From positions 1,408,530 to 1,472,529 of the forward strand of contig NZ_LNBE01000003.1 of the NCBI RefSeq assembly GCF_001445655.1: 64,000 nucleotides of DNA. Direction: 5' to 3'. The first letter of the stretch is position 1; every line of letters begins with the position of its first letter. A model generated the notes under the pieces. It did no database searches and was not told where the DNA came from. It saw only the letters and a program-made list of their open reading frames with translations. This document shows positions 1 through 8,715 of the stretch, one piece after another. The position numbers and the translations under genes are program-made. The DNA is from Streptomyces roseifaciens (GTDB lineage: Bacteria > Actinomycetota > Actinomycetes > Streptomycetales > Streptomycetaceae).

Positions 1-2223
1 GGTGCGGTACATGCCCCGGCCCAGCCCGGTGAGCAGCCCGACCTGGGCCGCCCGGTCCAGCACCCTGTCCCACGCGCGGCTGTCGACGCCGCGGAAGCGC
101 TGCGGAGTCCGCTCGTGGCGGGAGAACTCGGCCAGCACCCTGGCGTCGGCGACACCCTGGAACAGGCATACGGCCGCCAGCAGCCGGCGCTCCACGGCGT
201 CGAGGTGGGCGAGGGAGTAGCTGATACTGGCCGGCAGGGACGTGGTGCGGTCACCGCCGGGCGGCGCGGGCAGGGTGGTGCCGCCGTGCAGGCCGGACAG
301 GAGCGCGGCCGGGTCGGTGGTGTCCAGGTGGGGCAGGATCAGCCGCATGCTCAAGGGGTGGCCGTCGAGCCACTCCAGCAGTTCGGCGAAGGAACGGTCC
401 GCGCGGCGCGGGGCTGCGGCGGGGAACGGCTGCAGCACGTGGTCGGCGTACTCGACGGCTTCGTCGTGGGAGAGGCCGCCGACGGTGACGCGGCGCAGGT
501 CCCCCAGCCAGTGCTCGGGCGTGCGGCTGGTCACCAGGACGACGCTGCGGCCGCCGGCGGCGACCTCGGTGAGGAAGTCCTTGAGCTCGCCGCGCGCGGC
601 GTCGTCCAGCGGGGGAGCGGCGCCGGCGGGGTCCGGCATGGACGCGACCGACTCGAAGTTGTCCCAGACCACCAGCAGCCGGTGCTCGCGCAGCAGGTCG
701 CGTACGAGCTCGCGGCGGGTGTCCGCGTTCTGCCGGGCGAAGTCCGCGCCGTACGCGCGCAGGCCGGTCGCCGAGACCACGCCGTCCAGGCCGAACGAGG
801 CGACGCCGGGCTCGAAGGAGTGCCAGATCACCCACTCGGGCCGGCCGACGCCGCCGGTGTCGCGCCACCAGCGGCCGAACGCCTTGGCCAGCTCGGTCTT
901 CCCGGTTCCGCCGGGGCCGTGCAGGACGACCACGCGCCGGTTGCGGGCCGCGGCCTCCAGGGTGTGGAACAGCGCGTCGCGGCCGACGAACTCGCCTTCG
1001 GGGGCCAGCGGATCGTCCCGCTCGCCCTGGCCCCGCTCGCGCAGCCGGTCCAGGGCGGCCTCCAGGGACAGCTCCGGCCGGGCGGACGCGGGCGCGGACT
1101 GCAGCTCGGGGAAGCGGACCTCGCGGCGCAGGTAGTGCACCGGGACCGCCCAGTCCTCCAGCGGCAGCTCGCCCTTCGGGCTCGGCCGCCCCGGACGCCG
1201 TGCCATCTGCGCCCGTCCCGCGCGCACCGCCTCGCCGATGGTGTCGCCGGCGAACAGCCGCTCGTAGAAGGCCGTCATGAACTCGGCCGCCGCCACGGCG
1301 TACACGCTGTAGGACATGGCCACCACGGCCGAGGCGCCCCCGGCCAGCAGTCGGGTGGCCACGGCCGCCTCCAGCTGCTGGCCCACCGCCCCGGACTGGC
1401 AGGCGTTGAGCACCACGACCGGCACGCGGGGGTCCGCCAGGACGCGGGCGATGCGGTCGGCCCCGACGTGGTCCGCGCCGCCGCCGGGCTCCTCGAAGAC
1501 GAGTACGCCCTCGTCCGTCAGCGCGCCGTGCCCGTCGAAGTGCACGATCTGGAACGGCGCTCCGGCGTCGCGAGCCGTCCGCAGCCGCTCGGCCAGGGCC
1601 TCCAGCGTCGGCGGCCGCAGCACCTCCACCTCGACGCGGCCGCGCACCGCCTCCAGGCGGCGCAGCAGCGGGCGGGCGATCATCCGGTAGCCGACGTCGC
1701 GGGCGCCGTCGGGCCGGGAGATCACCATCAGGACGCGCAGCTGCCGGCCGCCGACGTCGAAGGCGTTGCCGAGGTTCGCCGCGGGCAGGCCGCGGCTCAG
1801 CCCCACCCCGTCCAGCGCCAGCGGCGTGGGCAGGCGCGGGTCGCACAGCAGCTCCCACGGCAGCCCCAGCCAGGCCGGCGCGGCCGAGCGCAGCACGATC
1901 TCGGTGGAGCCGGGGTGAGCGGCCCGGGTGCGCACCTGGACGTAGGCGTCGCGGGCCGGCCCCGAGCCGAACAGGGCGGTGAACATGGTCCGGCCCCAGC
2001 TGGGTATCCGGCGGGCTATCCGGCTGCCCCGGTCCTCGTACACGCCGAAGGGCGCCCGCAGGTAGTCCTCCAGGTACCAGCGCAGGTCCTCCAGCTCGTC
2101 GGAGGTCAGCGGCCAGTTCAGCGTCACGGGCTCGCCCACGGGGCCCGGGAGGTCCCCGTCCAGCCACGCCGACACCGACGCGCGTCCCGACGCGTCGAGA
2201 TCAACCAGCAACCGGTCCGCCAC
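1..2223 (-). CDS. CHAT-domain protease fused to a STAND/NB-ARC-type NTPase (3' end outside window)
   Basis: 741 codons are visible from a GTG at 2223, and the frame runs off the left edge, so the C-terminus is missing. The N-terminal third leads into a CHAT (caspase-like) domain with the expected dyad: His232 in HFDGHG and Cys275 in NACQSG. A P-loop, GPGGTGKT at about residues 436-443, opens an AAA/STAND NTPase module, followed by a Walker-B-like LLVVWDNFE. In characterised families this layout couples a protease effector to a signal-sensing NTPase, in conflict or cell-death systems. Sensor repeats would be expected in the missing part. GTG is preferred because no in-frame ATG lies nearby, and a weak purine-rich GAGAGGGG lies 12 nt upstream. 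The specific trigger and substrate are unknown. Confidence 0.85.
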   Translation of the reverse strand, partial: MADRLLVDLDASGRASVSAWLDGDLPGPVGEPVTLNWPLTSDELEDLRWYLEDYLRAPFGVYEDRGSRIARRIPSWGRTMFTALFGSGPARDAYVQVRTRAAHPGSTEIVLRSAAPAWLGLPWELLCDPRLPTPLALDGVGLSRGLPAANLGNAFDVGGRQLRVLMVISRPDGARDVGYRMIARPLLRRLEAVRGRVEVEVLRPPTLEALAERLRTARDAGAPFQIVHFDGHGALTDEGVLVFEEPGGGADHVGADRIARVLADPRVPVVVLNACQSGAVGQQLEAAVATRLLAGGASAVVAMSYSVYAVAAAEFMTAFYERLFAGDTIGEAVRAGRAQMARRPGRPSPKGELPLEDWAVPVHYLRREVRFPELQSAPASARPELSLEAALDRLRERGQGERDDPLAPEGEFVGRDALFHTLEAAARNRRVVVLHGPGGTGKTELAKAFGRWWRDTGGVGRPEWVIWHSFEPGVASFGLDGVVSATGLRAYGADFARQNADTRRELVRDLLREHRLLVVWDNFESVASMPDPAGAAPPLDDAARGELKDFLTEVAAGGRSVVLVTSRTPEHWLGDLRRVTVGGLSHDEAVEYADHVLQPFPAAAPRRADRSFAELLEWLDGHPLSMRLILPHLDTTDPAALLSGLHGGTTLPAPPGGDRTTSLPASISYSLAHLDAVERRLLAAVCLFQGVADARVLAEFSRHERTPQRFRGVDSRAWDRVLDRAAQVGLLTGLGRGMYRT

Positions 2224-2455
2224 TGCGCATCAGAGCCCCTCTCGAACCCCTGCTCTCACACCCTGCCGTCGTGAACTTACCGATGACGGGGGCCGGATGC
2301 CGCCGCAGCGGCCGGATTGGGGGTGTGAGGTAGGAGACCGGCGCGAGGTGGGAGACCGATTGCCGCCGGCAGGCTCCCGGGCCGTCGCCGCTGCCTGCGC
2401 AGTGCCCGCAGGGGACGAACAGCGCCGCTGACCCGGCCCGCGTCCTGCCGCCCTG

Positions 2456-4339
2456 CTATGGAACCGAAGCACCCACCACCTCCTGGCCGGGCTCGCGCCG
2501 CGTCGCGTCCAGGCGGTCGAGGAACACCGCGGTGATGGACGCGAGCGGTTCGGCGTTCGTGCGCCGCACCTCGAAGGTGCAGCCCTCGGCGTCGCCCGCC
2601 GCGGCCGAGGTGCGCTGGGCCGCGGTGTGCGGTACGCCCGTGTACCCGGCCAGGGCGGCGGCGATCACGTCACCGGAGTACAGGCACAGTTCGGGCGCGT
2701 CGGCGGCGGCGCGCCCGTCCCCGACCACCCGCTGCGTCGCGCAGAAACAGCTCTCTGGGTCCGTACGCACCAGCGCGGTGCCCCCGGCCGTGATGCGGGC
2801 GTCGCGCACGAGGGCGGGCACGTCCATGCGACGTCCCGTCGCCAGCAGAGCCCGGCTGTGGGCGGCCAGGCGGTCCACAGCCTCTGCGAGCGGCGCCTCC
2901 CCGCCTCGCTCCCGGCGCAGGCTGCCTTCCTCGAAGTAGCGCGGCCACAGCGCCATGGCCTGGGTGACCGACCATGCCCAGTACATCTCCTCGGGCGACA
3001 CCTCCCCGTTCCCGAAGGCGAAGTTGAACTGGTCGAAGAGGGCGGGCTCGGTGAGGCTGTCGATGAGTCCGGACGTCAGGCAGGTCCGGTAGTCCGCGGA
3101 ACCGGGGATCGGGTAGAAGGGGTTGGTGTAGAACCGCACGCCGGCCAGTGCGCAGTTCACGGAGTCCTGGGCCATGTCGGCGAGGGTCTGGCCCGGCAGG
3201 CCGACGATGAGCGAGCCGTTGACGTCCAGGCCGTGCCGCCGGAAGAGTGACGCCCCGGCGGCCACCTTGGGGAGCGAGGTGAATCCCTTGCGCATGCGAC
3301 GGAGCCGGGCGGCGTCGGTCGTCTCCAGGCCGAAGAAGAGGCTCTCGAATCCGGCGGCGACCATGTCCCCCACGAGTTCGTCGGAGAGTTTCAGCACGGT
3401 GATTCCATTGGGCAGCCGCAGTTTCACCTCCAGCTGCCGCTCCCTGATGATCCGGCATATCGAACGGACCCGGTCCATGTCGAAGGTGAAGTTGTCGTCC
3501 TCGATAAGGAATCGGTGCACTCCATATCGGTTGACATAATGCTCGATCTCGTCGACGACGTTTTCGGGGGACCGCGCCCGGAACTCCTTGCCCACGGTGG
3601 CGTGCACGGTGCAGAACGTACAGCTGAAGGGGCAGCCGCGGCTGGTGATGAGCGTGGTCGTCCCGTCGTAGCGGGAGAAGTCGAGCTGATCGGCGGCGGG
3701 TGGCGGAAGGGCGTCGAGATCGGCGGCGAACGGAGTCCGCGGACGGATGTGCGGAGCGCGGCCCGGCTCCGTGCACCCGCAGAACCCCTCGCCGCACCGG
3801 AAGGCGATCCCCGGCAGCCGGTCCAGGCGGCGGGCGCCCGTCAGCTCCGCGATGAGCGGGCCGACCGTCGCCTCGGCCTCGCCGAGCACCACGACGTCGA
3901 TCTCCGGCACCTGCAGGGCGTGCGGGAAGCTCACCGTGCCGTGCTGGCCGCCCAGCAGGACGACCGCCTGCGGGTGGATGCGCTTGGCCAGCCGCGCCAG
4001 GTCGTAGGCGGCCTCGTAGAAGGGCGTGAACATGCAGGAGATGCCGATGACATCCGGCCGGCAGCTGCGCAGCGCCTCCTCCGTCCGCTCCCGGCGGGCG
4101 CCCCAGTGCAGGATGTGGCGCCAGCGCGGATGGTGCCGGAGCTTCTCCTGCTCCTTCGCGGTGAGTTCGTCCTCGGGAACGACGTGGTTGTCCTCGACGA
4201 AGGAGAGGGCGTCGAAGATCGTCGTCCGGTGTCCTGCCTCCCGCAGCGCGGCCGAGAGATAGGCGAGCCCGATCGGCACGTGCCGGCCGACCTCCACCAT
4301 GCAGGCCCGTATCGGCGGCTTCATCAGCAGAATGCGCAT
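2456..4339 (-). CDS. B12-binding-domain radical SAM protein with C-terminal extension
   Basis: 627 residues. Residues 1-165 form a cobalamin-binding Rossmann-type domain. It starts MRILLMKPPI and has LLGGQHGT and DVVVLGEAE, although the usual DxHxxG is not evident. A radical SAM core follows with C236-x3-C240-x2-C243 for the 4Fe-4S cluster. From about residue 470 a 150-residue C-terminal region with several Cys is unlike the core. Its last part (CLYSGDVIAAALAG, CTFEV) faintly recalls a V4R-type ligand-binding fold, but this is a guess. Such enzymes often methylate or rearrange natural products. The gene stands alone on its strand, divergent from an MFS exporter 175 bp away, which suggests a make-and-export pair. 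The substrate cannot be told. Confidence 0.85.
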   Translation of the reverse strand: MRILLMKPPIRACMVEVGRHVPIGLAYLSAALREAGHRTTIFDALSFVEDNHVVPEDELTAKEQEKLRHHPRWRHILHWGARRERTEEALRSCRPDVIGISCMFTPFYEAAYDLARLAKRIHPQAVVLLGGQHGTVSFPHALQVPEIDVVVLGEAEATVGPLIAELTGARRLDRLPGIAFRCGEGFCGCTEPGRAPHIRPRTPFAADLDALPPPAADQLDFSRYDGTTTLITSRGCPFSCTFCTVHATVGKEFRARSPENVVDEIEHYVNRYGVHRFLIEDDNFTFDMDRVRSICRIIRERQLEVKLRLPNGITVLKLSDELVGDMVAAGFESLFFGLETTDAARLRRMRKGFTSLPKVAAGASLFRRHGLDVNGSLIVGLPGQTLADMAQDSVNCALAGVRFYTNPFYPIPGSADYRTCLTSGLIDSLTEPALFDQFNFAFGNGEVSPEEMYWAWSVTQAMALWPRYFEEGSLRRERGGEAPLAEAVDRLAAHSRALLATGRRMDVPALVRDARITAGGTALVRTDPESCFCATQRVVGDGRAAADAPELCLYSGDVIAAALAGYTGVPHTAAQRTSAAAGDAEGCTFEVRRTNAEPLASITAVFLDRLDATRREPGQEVVGASVP

Positions 4340-4514
4340 GGCTCCTCCTCAGGGGATCGCACAGCACCCCTGAACGCATGCGCACGCTCCCGGCAGGGTG
4401 CCTGAAAGTCGCGGGTCGATCCGCCCCATTCTGTGCCATAATTCCGGCTCGGAACAGGCGGTTTTACGCCCCATGACACCGGCGGGGAAATTCGCTCAGG
4501 AAAGGGGTGCGGGA
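4340..4514. promoter_or_regulatory. Divergent promoter region between radical SAM and MFS genes
   Basis: A 175-bp non-coding gap between two divergent starts. It is less G+C-rich near the middle (around 4430-4500), as expected for promoters. I see no clear -35/-10 pair that I would assign. The GGAAAGGGG before the MFS start is a convincing ribosome binding site. Confidence 0.45.
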
Positions 4515-5897
4515 ATGGGGTGCTGGACGCTGCCCGGACACCGGCCCGGACGCCCCGGCGAATCGGCAGAGTTACGCAGGTTACGCAGAGGGCTCTATGT
4601 GTTCTCCGCGCTGAACGACTTCGTCCCGCTCGTCCCCGTGGTCGCCCTGCGCTTCTCGGACGCGGGCCTGGGCCCCGTCGAAGTCTCCTCGCTGTTCGGT
4701 CTGCTGGCCGTCTCGGCGCTGCTCCTGGAAGTGCCCTCGGGAGCCTGGGCGGACGTCGCCTCGCGCCGGATGCTGCTCGCCCTCGGCGCCGTCCTGCGCG
4801 CCGGCTGCTTCGTCCTGTGGGCGCTGGCCCCGTCCTACCCCGCCTTCGTCGCCGGAGTGCTGCTCTGGGGCGCCTGCCACGCCCTCACCTCGGGCACGCT
4901 GGAAGCCCTCGTCTACGACGAACTCTCCGCCAGGGCCTCGGCCGCGAGCTATCCACGGCTGCTGGGACGCTCCCGCGTCGGCGCCCTGGCCTCCAACGTG
5001 CTCGCCACGCTCGTGGCCGCCCCGCTGCTTGCCGTCGGGCACTACGTCCTGGTGGAAGCCCTCAGCGCGGCGGTCTGCGCGGCCACGGCCGGGGCCGCGC
5101 TGTGTCTGCCGGAGGCGCGCGACGCACGGCGCGGGCGCCCTGCCGCCGAGGGGCGCCTTGCCGGTGACGGACACCTCGCCGCCGACGGTTGCTCCGTCAC
5201 CGATGGCAGGGCAGCCACCGGCGCCCGCCCGTCCGAACCCGCCGTCGCACGCTACCTCGCGATGCTCCGCGCAGGGCTGGCCGAGGTCCGCGGCGACCCG
5301 GCGGTGCGCCGGGCGGCCGCGGTGGCCGCCGTCCTCCCCGCGGTCCTCGTCATCGACGAGTACCTTCCCCTGCTGGTGCGTTCGACGGGCATCTCCACGG
5401 CCTTCGTACCACTGCTGGTGATCCTCGCCGTGGTGGGCAAGGCGCTGGGCGGCTGGCTCGCCGGACCGCTGGCCGGGCTGCGCGCCTCGCGGCTGGCCGC
5501 CGCCCTCGCGGCCGCCGCGGTGCTGCTCGCGGCGGGCTCCCTGGGGCGGCACCCGCTGGGCATCCTGCCCGTGGCCCTGTGCCTGGGAACCGTCCAGCTG
5601 GCCATCGTGCTGTCGCAGGCCCGCCTCCAGGACGCGGTCCGCTCCGACGCGCGCGCCACGGTCACGTCGCTGGCGGGGCTGGGCACCGACGCCGTGGCCA
5701 TCGCCTTCTACGTCGCCTACGGCGTGGGCTCGTTGTGGGGGAACGTCTCCGTGGTCATCGCCGGTTTCGCCGCCGTCCCGCTGCTGCTCGCCCTGGTCGT
5801 GCCGCGCTGGCTCCCCGAGCCGGGCATCGCGACGGGTCCGGGCCGGCGAGAGCCTGCCGCGGTGAGGGCGGAGGCGGAGGCCGTGGACCCGGGCTGA
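4515..5897 (+). CDS. MFS transporter
   Basis: 460 residues from ATG 4515, chosen because a strong GGAAAGGGG lies just upstream; an in-frame extension to 4398 has no such site. About 12 hydrophobic segments are present, with the MFS loop 2-3 signature region (GAWADVASRRMLL, after TM2) and a long polar central loop rich in Gly/Asp between the two halves. It is probably a proton-driven drug or metabolite exporter of the inner membrane. It is divergent from the radical SAM gene and may export its product. Codons 20 and 23 (4572-4574 and 4581-4583) are TTA, the rare leucine codon read by the bldA tRNA in Streptomyces, so translation may be tied to development. Confidence 0.85.
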   Translation: MGCWTLPGHRPGRPGESAELRRLRRGLYVFSALNDFVPLVPVVALRFSDAGLGPVEVSSLFGLLAVSALLLEVPSGAWADVASRRMLLALGAVLRAGCFVLWALAPSYPAFVAGVLLWGACHALTSGTLEALVYDELSARASAASYPRLLGRSRVGALASNVLATLVAAPLLAVGHYVLVEALSAAVCAATAGAALCLPEARDARRGRPAAEGRLAGDGHLAADGCSVTDGRAATGARPSEPAVARYLAMLRAGLAEVRGDPAVRRAAAVAAVLPAVLVIDEYLPLLVRSTGISTAFVPLLVILAVVGKALGGWLAGPLAGLRASRLAAALAAAAVLLAAGSLGRHPLGILPVALCLGTVQLAIVLSQARLQDAVRSDARATVTSLAGLGTDAVAIAFYVAYGVGSLWGNVSVVIAGFAAVPLLLALVVPRWLPEPGIATGPGRREPAAVRAEAEAVDPG

Positions 5898-5915
5898 GCC
5901 GCCCGGGGCTTCCCA

Positions 5916-5933
5916 ATGGTCTATTTAGACCAT
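5916..5933. promoter_or_regulatory. Perfect 18-bp palindrome, probable PadR operator
   Basis: ATGGTCTATTTAGACCAT is a perfect 18-bp inverted repeat lying 11 bp before the PadR start codon, in an A/T-rich island. PadR proteins are dimers that bind such sites and usually repress their own operon. The ATGG/CCAT ends and A/T centre fit a dyad operator, so autoregulation of the PadR/glycosidase-like operon is inferred. Confidence 0.65.
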
Positions 5934-5944
5934 AGTCTTCGATC

Positions 5945-6556
5945 ATGCCGCGCCGCGTCCTCGACAACCCGATCGTGCTCGCCGTGCTGGGACTCCTGCT
6001 GGAGCAGCCCTCGCACCCGTACCAGATGCTCGCCGAGCTGCGCACGCGCAGCGACAACCACGCAGCCGCGGTCAACCGGGGCTCGCTCTACAACGTCGTC
6101 GCCGCCCTGACCGAAGCCGGCTGGGCGACGGTGCAGGGGCAGCAACGGTCCGGCAACCGCCCGGAGAAGACCGTCTACGCCCTCACCCAGGCCGGTTACG
6201 AGGAGCTCGTACGACGCCTGGACGCCCACATCCGCCACCCGGAACGGGAGTTCTCCCGGTTCCTGGGCGCGGTCGCCCACCTCGGCGCCCTCGGCCCGGG
6301 CGGCGCCGTGGACGCCCTCTCGGAACGGGCCCGGCGCCTCCAGGAGCGCACGGCGGCCGACGAGGAACGCCTCGCGGAAGCCCGCAAGGCCGGCGTGCCC
6401 CGGCTGCACGTCATCGAAGCCGAATACGCGATCGGCCTCGCCCGCTCCGAGACGGCGTGGATCGAGGCCGTCATCGACGACATCCGCACCGGCGCCCTGA
6501 CATGGCCCGCCGAGAGCGAAGGGAACCGAACCACCGATGCCCACGAAAACGTGTGA
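5945..6556 (+). CDS. PadR-family transcriptional regulator
   Basis: 203 residues. The N-terminal winged helix (about residues 8-90) has the PadR pattern VLAVLGLLLEQPSHPYQM and RGSLYNVVAALTEAGW, followed by a beta-wing with GNRPEKTVYALTQAG. A long helical C-terminal dimerisation domain follows. An 18-bp palindrome precedes the gene, so it probably represses itself and the next gene. Its 3' end overlaps the following gene by 20 bp, which points to translational coupling. Ligand unknown. Confidence 0.9.
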   Translation: MPRRVLDNPIVLAVLGLLLEQPSHPYQMLAELRTRSDNHAAAVNRGSLYNVVAALTEAGWATVQGQQRSGNRPEKTVYALTQAGYEELVRRLDAHIRHPEREFSRFLGAVAHLGALGPGGAVDALSERARRLQERTAADEERLAEARKAGVPRLHVIEAEYAIGLARSETAWIEAVIDDIRTGALTWPAESEGNRTTDAHENV

Positions 6557-7532
6557 CGGACTCGTCTTCGGGATCTACCCGGGCGGAGTCACCGGTGACG
6601 ACACCGGACACCTGGCCGACGGCCCGCCCGACGACCCGGCCCGCATAGCGACCGCACTCGACCTCCTCCAAGGCCGCCCCGACCGCCCCTTCCTGGTGCG
6701 CGCCTACACCGCCTTCGACGACACCACCCGCCCCGGCGGGCCGCACGCGACGGCGGCACCGGCCGCTGCCGAGCAGTACGCGGTACGGGGCCGCCGCCTC
6801 GACCTGGTGGCGCAGTACCGGTCCGCAGCCGGAAACGTCGACGGCTACTGCGCGTTCCTGCGCGACCTGGTCGACCAGTACGGCGCGGTCACGGACACCC
6901 TGCAGGTGACGGAAGAGCCGAACGTCACCACGGTCCCCACGCTCGACGGCTTCTACCCCCGGGTGAACGAGGCGATCGCCCGCGGAGTCTCCGCCGCCAA
7001 GGCGCGAGCACGGGAACTCGGGCACGCCCACCTGCGCGTCGGCTTCAACACCACCCCCCTCTTCGGCCCCGCCGCCTCCTTCGTCGCCGACCTGACCGAC
7101 CACGGAAAGGCGGACTTCGCCGGCGACCTGGACTACGTGGGCCTGGACTTCTTCCCCGACGTCTTCCGGCCCGTCGCCGCCCCCGACCTCGCCGCCGCCA
7201 CCGAGGGACTGCTGCGCCACCACCGGGACGCCGTACTGGCACCCGCCGGCCTGGCGCACCTGCCCCTGCACATCACCGAGCACGGCTGGCCCACCGGCCC
7301 CGACCGCCCCCCGCACCGCCAGGCCGACGTGGTCGAGACCGTCGTACGGACCGTCGCGGCCCACGCGGACGAGCTACGGATCCGCGCCTACGCCCACTTC
7401 GCGCTGCGCGACGCCGACAGCGCCGTTCCCGGCCTGTTCCATCAATTCGGCCTCACCGCCGACGACTACACCCCCAAACCGGCCTTCGACGCGATGCGGG
7501 CACTCGTCGCGGAGCTGAGCGCACCTGCATAG
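6537..7532 (+). CDS. Glycoside-hydrolase-like TIM-barrel protein
   Basis: 331 residues, cytoplasmic (no signal peptide). Two acidic motifs placed as in clan-A glycosidases are visible: TEEPN at about residues 125-129 (acid/base-type xEPN) and ITEHGWPT at about residues 245-252 (nucleophile-type Glu). Intervening segments such as LRVGFNTTPLF and DYVGLDFFPD look like barrel strands. No specific GH family can be named with confidence. The gene overlaps PadR by 20 bp and is therefore co-transcribed and coupled. The substrate may be an imported glycoside that is also the PadR inducer, which is inference. Confidence 0.7.
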   Translation: MPTKTCDGLVFGIYPGGVTGDDTGHLADGPPDDPARIATALDLLQGRPDRPFLVRAYTAFDDTTRPGGPHATAAPAAAEQYAVRGRRLDLVAQYRSAAGNVDGYCAFLRDLVDQYGAVTDTLQVTEEPNVTTVPTLDGFYPRVNEAIARGVSAAKARARELGHAHLRVGFNTTPLFGPAASFVADLTDHGKADFAGDLDYVGLDFFPDVFRPVAAPDLAAATEGLLRHHRDAVLAPAGLAHLPLHITEHGWPTGPDRPPHRQADVVETVVRTVAAHADELRIRAYAHFALRDADSAVPGLFHQFGLTADDYTPKPAFDAMRALVAELSAPA

Positions 7533-7593
7533 CCATCGCACCTGGTCACGGGACGTATGACGGTTGTAGCCGCAATCGGATCAGCGTGCCATC

Positions 7594-8637
7594 GTGGGTG
7601 CCATGGACGGGAACCGGCACGGGCACGGGCACCGACATGGGCACGGGGAGGGCCATGGGGACGGGCATGGGCACAGGCTCGGCCACTTCCTCACCCCGCA
7701 CCGCCATGAGGCCGTGGACAAGGTCGACGCGGCGATGGAGGCCTCCCGGGAGGGCATGCGCACGCTGTGGCTGTCGCTCGGGATCCTGGGGGCGACGACG
7801 GTCGTCCAAGCGGTGGTCACGGCACTCTCCGGATCGGTGGCACTGCTCGGCGACACCCTCCACAACGCCGCCGACGCACTGACCGCCGTACCGCTGGGCA
7901 TCGCGTTCGTGCTCGGGCGACGGGCCGCCAACCGCCGCTACACCTACGGGTACGGTCGCGCCGAGGACCTCGCAGGCGTCGCGGTCCTCGTGACCATGGC
8001 GGCCTCGTGCGCCCTCGCGGCGTACGAGGCCGTCGACCGGCTCCTGCACCCCCGCGACGTCACGCACCTGTGGGCCGTGGCCCTGGCCGCGTTGGCCGGC
8101 TTCATGGGCAACGAGTGCGTGGCCCGCTACCGCATCCGCACCGGCCGGCGGATCGGCTCCGCGGCCCTGGTCGCCGACGGCCTGCACGCCCGCACCGACG
8201 GATTCACCTCCCTGGCCGTCCTCCTCGGCGCCGGCGGCGCCGCCCTCGGCTGGCGCCTCGCCGACCCCCTCGTCGGCCTGCTCATCACCGCCGCGATCCT
8301 CCTCGTCCTCAAGGACGCCGCCCGGGAGGTCGGCCGCCGCCTGATGGACTCCGTCGAGCCGGAACTCGTCGACAGCGCCGAGAACGCCCTGCGCGGCGTG
8401 GACGGCGTGCGCGACCTCGGGCAGGTGCGCATCCGCTGGGTCGGGCACTCCCTGCGCGCCGAGGCCGACATCGTCGTCGACCCCCACCTGACCGTCGTCC
8501 AGGCCCACCGCCTGGCCGTCGCGGCCGAACACGCCCTGATCCACGCCGTACCCCGGCTGACCGCCGTGACCGTGCACACCGACCACACCCCCGTGGGCGG
8601 CGACCCGCACGCGCCGCTCGCCCACCACGGTGTCTGA
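7594..8637 (+). CDS. Cation diffusion facilitator (CDF) metal efflux protein
   Basis: 347 residues. A His/Gly-rich N-terminus (repeated HGH) is followed by about six membrane segments and a cytoplasmic C-terminal domain (VDGVRDLGQVRIRWVG). The metal site motifs HxxxD are present as DTLHNAADA in TM2 and DGLHARTDG in TM5. CDF proteins exchange protons for Zn, Co, Cd or similar ions, and the His-rich tail favours zinc. The start could be GTG 7594 or ATG 7603. I take GTG because GGATCA lies about 10 nt before it. No metal regulator gene is adjacent. Confidence 0.88.
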   Translation: MGAMDGNRHGHGHRHGHGEGHGDGHGHRLGHFLTPHRHEAVDKVDAAMEASREGMRTLWLSLGILGATTVVQAVVTALSGSVALLGDTLHNAADALTAVPLGIAFVLGRRAANRRYTYGYGRAEDLAGVAVLVTMAASCALAAYEAVDRLLHPRDVTHLWAVALAALAGFMGNECVARYRIRTGRRIGSAALVADGLHARTDGFTSLAVLLGAGGAALGWRLADPLVGLLITAAILLVLKDAAREVGRRLMDSVEPELVDSAENALRGVDGVRDLGQVRIRWVGHSLRAEADIVVDPHLTVVQAHRLAVAAEHALIHAVPRLTAVTVHTDHTPVGGDPHAPLAHHGV

Positions 8638-8656
8638 CACGACCGGTGACCGACGG

Positions 8657-8692
8657 CGGCGGTGGCGAATGACGGGCGAACCGTCACCGCCG
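8657..8692. terminator. Possible hairpin between convergent genes
   Basis: CGGCGGTG and CACCGCCG form an 8-bp perfect stem around a 20-nt loop in the 78-bp gap between the convergent CDF and amidohydrolase genes. Position supports a bidirectional terminator, but the long loop and lack of a T tract make it weak. Confidence 0.35.
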
Positions 8693-8715
8693 GCATGGGA
8701 ACAACTGGTGGCCGC

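Noticed and set aside
115..2274. Long plus-strand ORF opposite the CHAT gene
   Set aside because: Shadow of the true minus-strand gene, which has recognisable CHAT and P-loop motifs.
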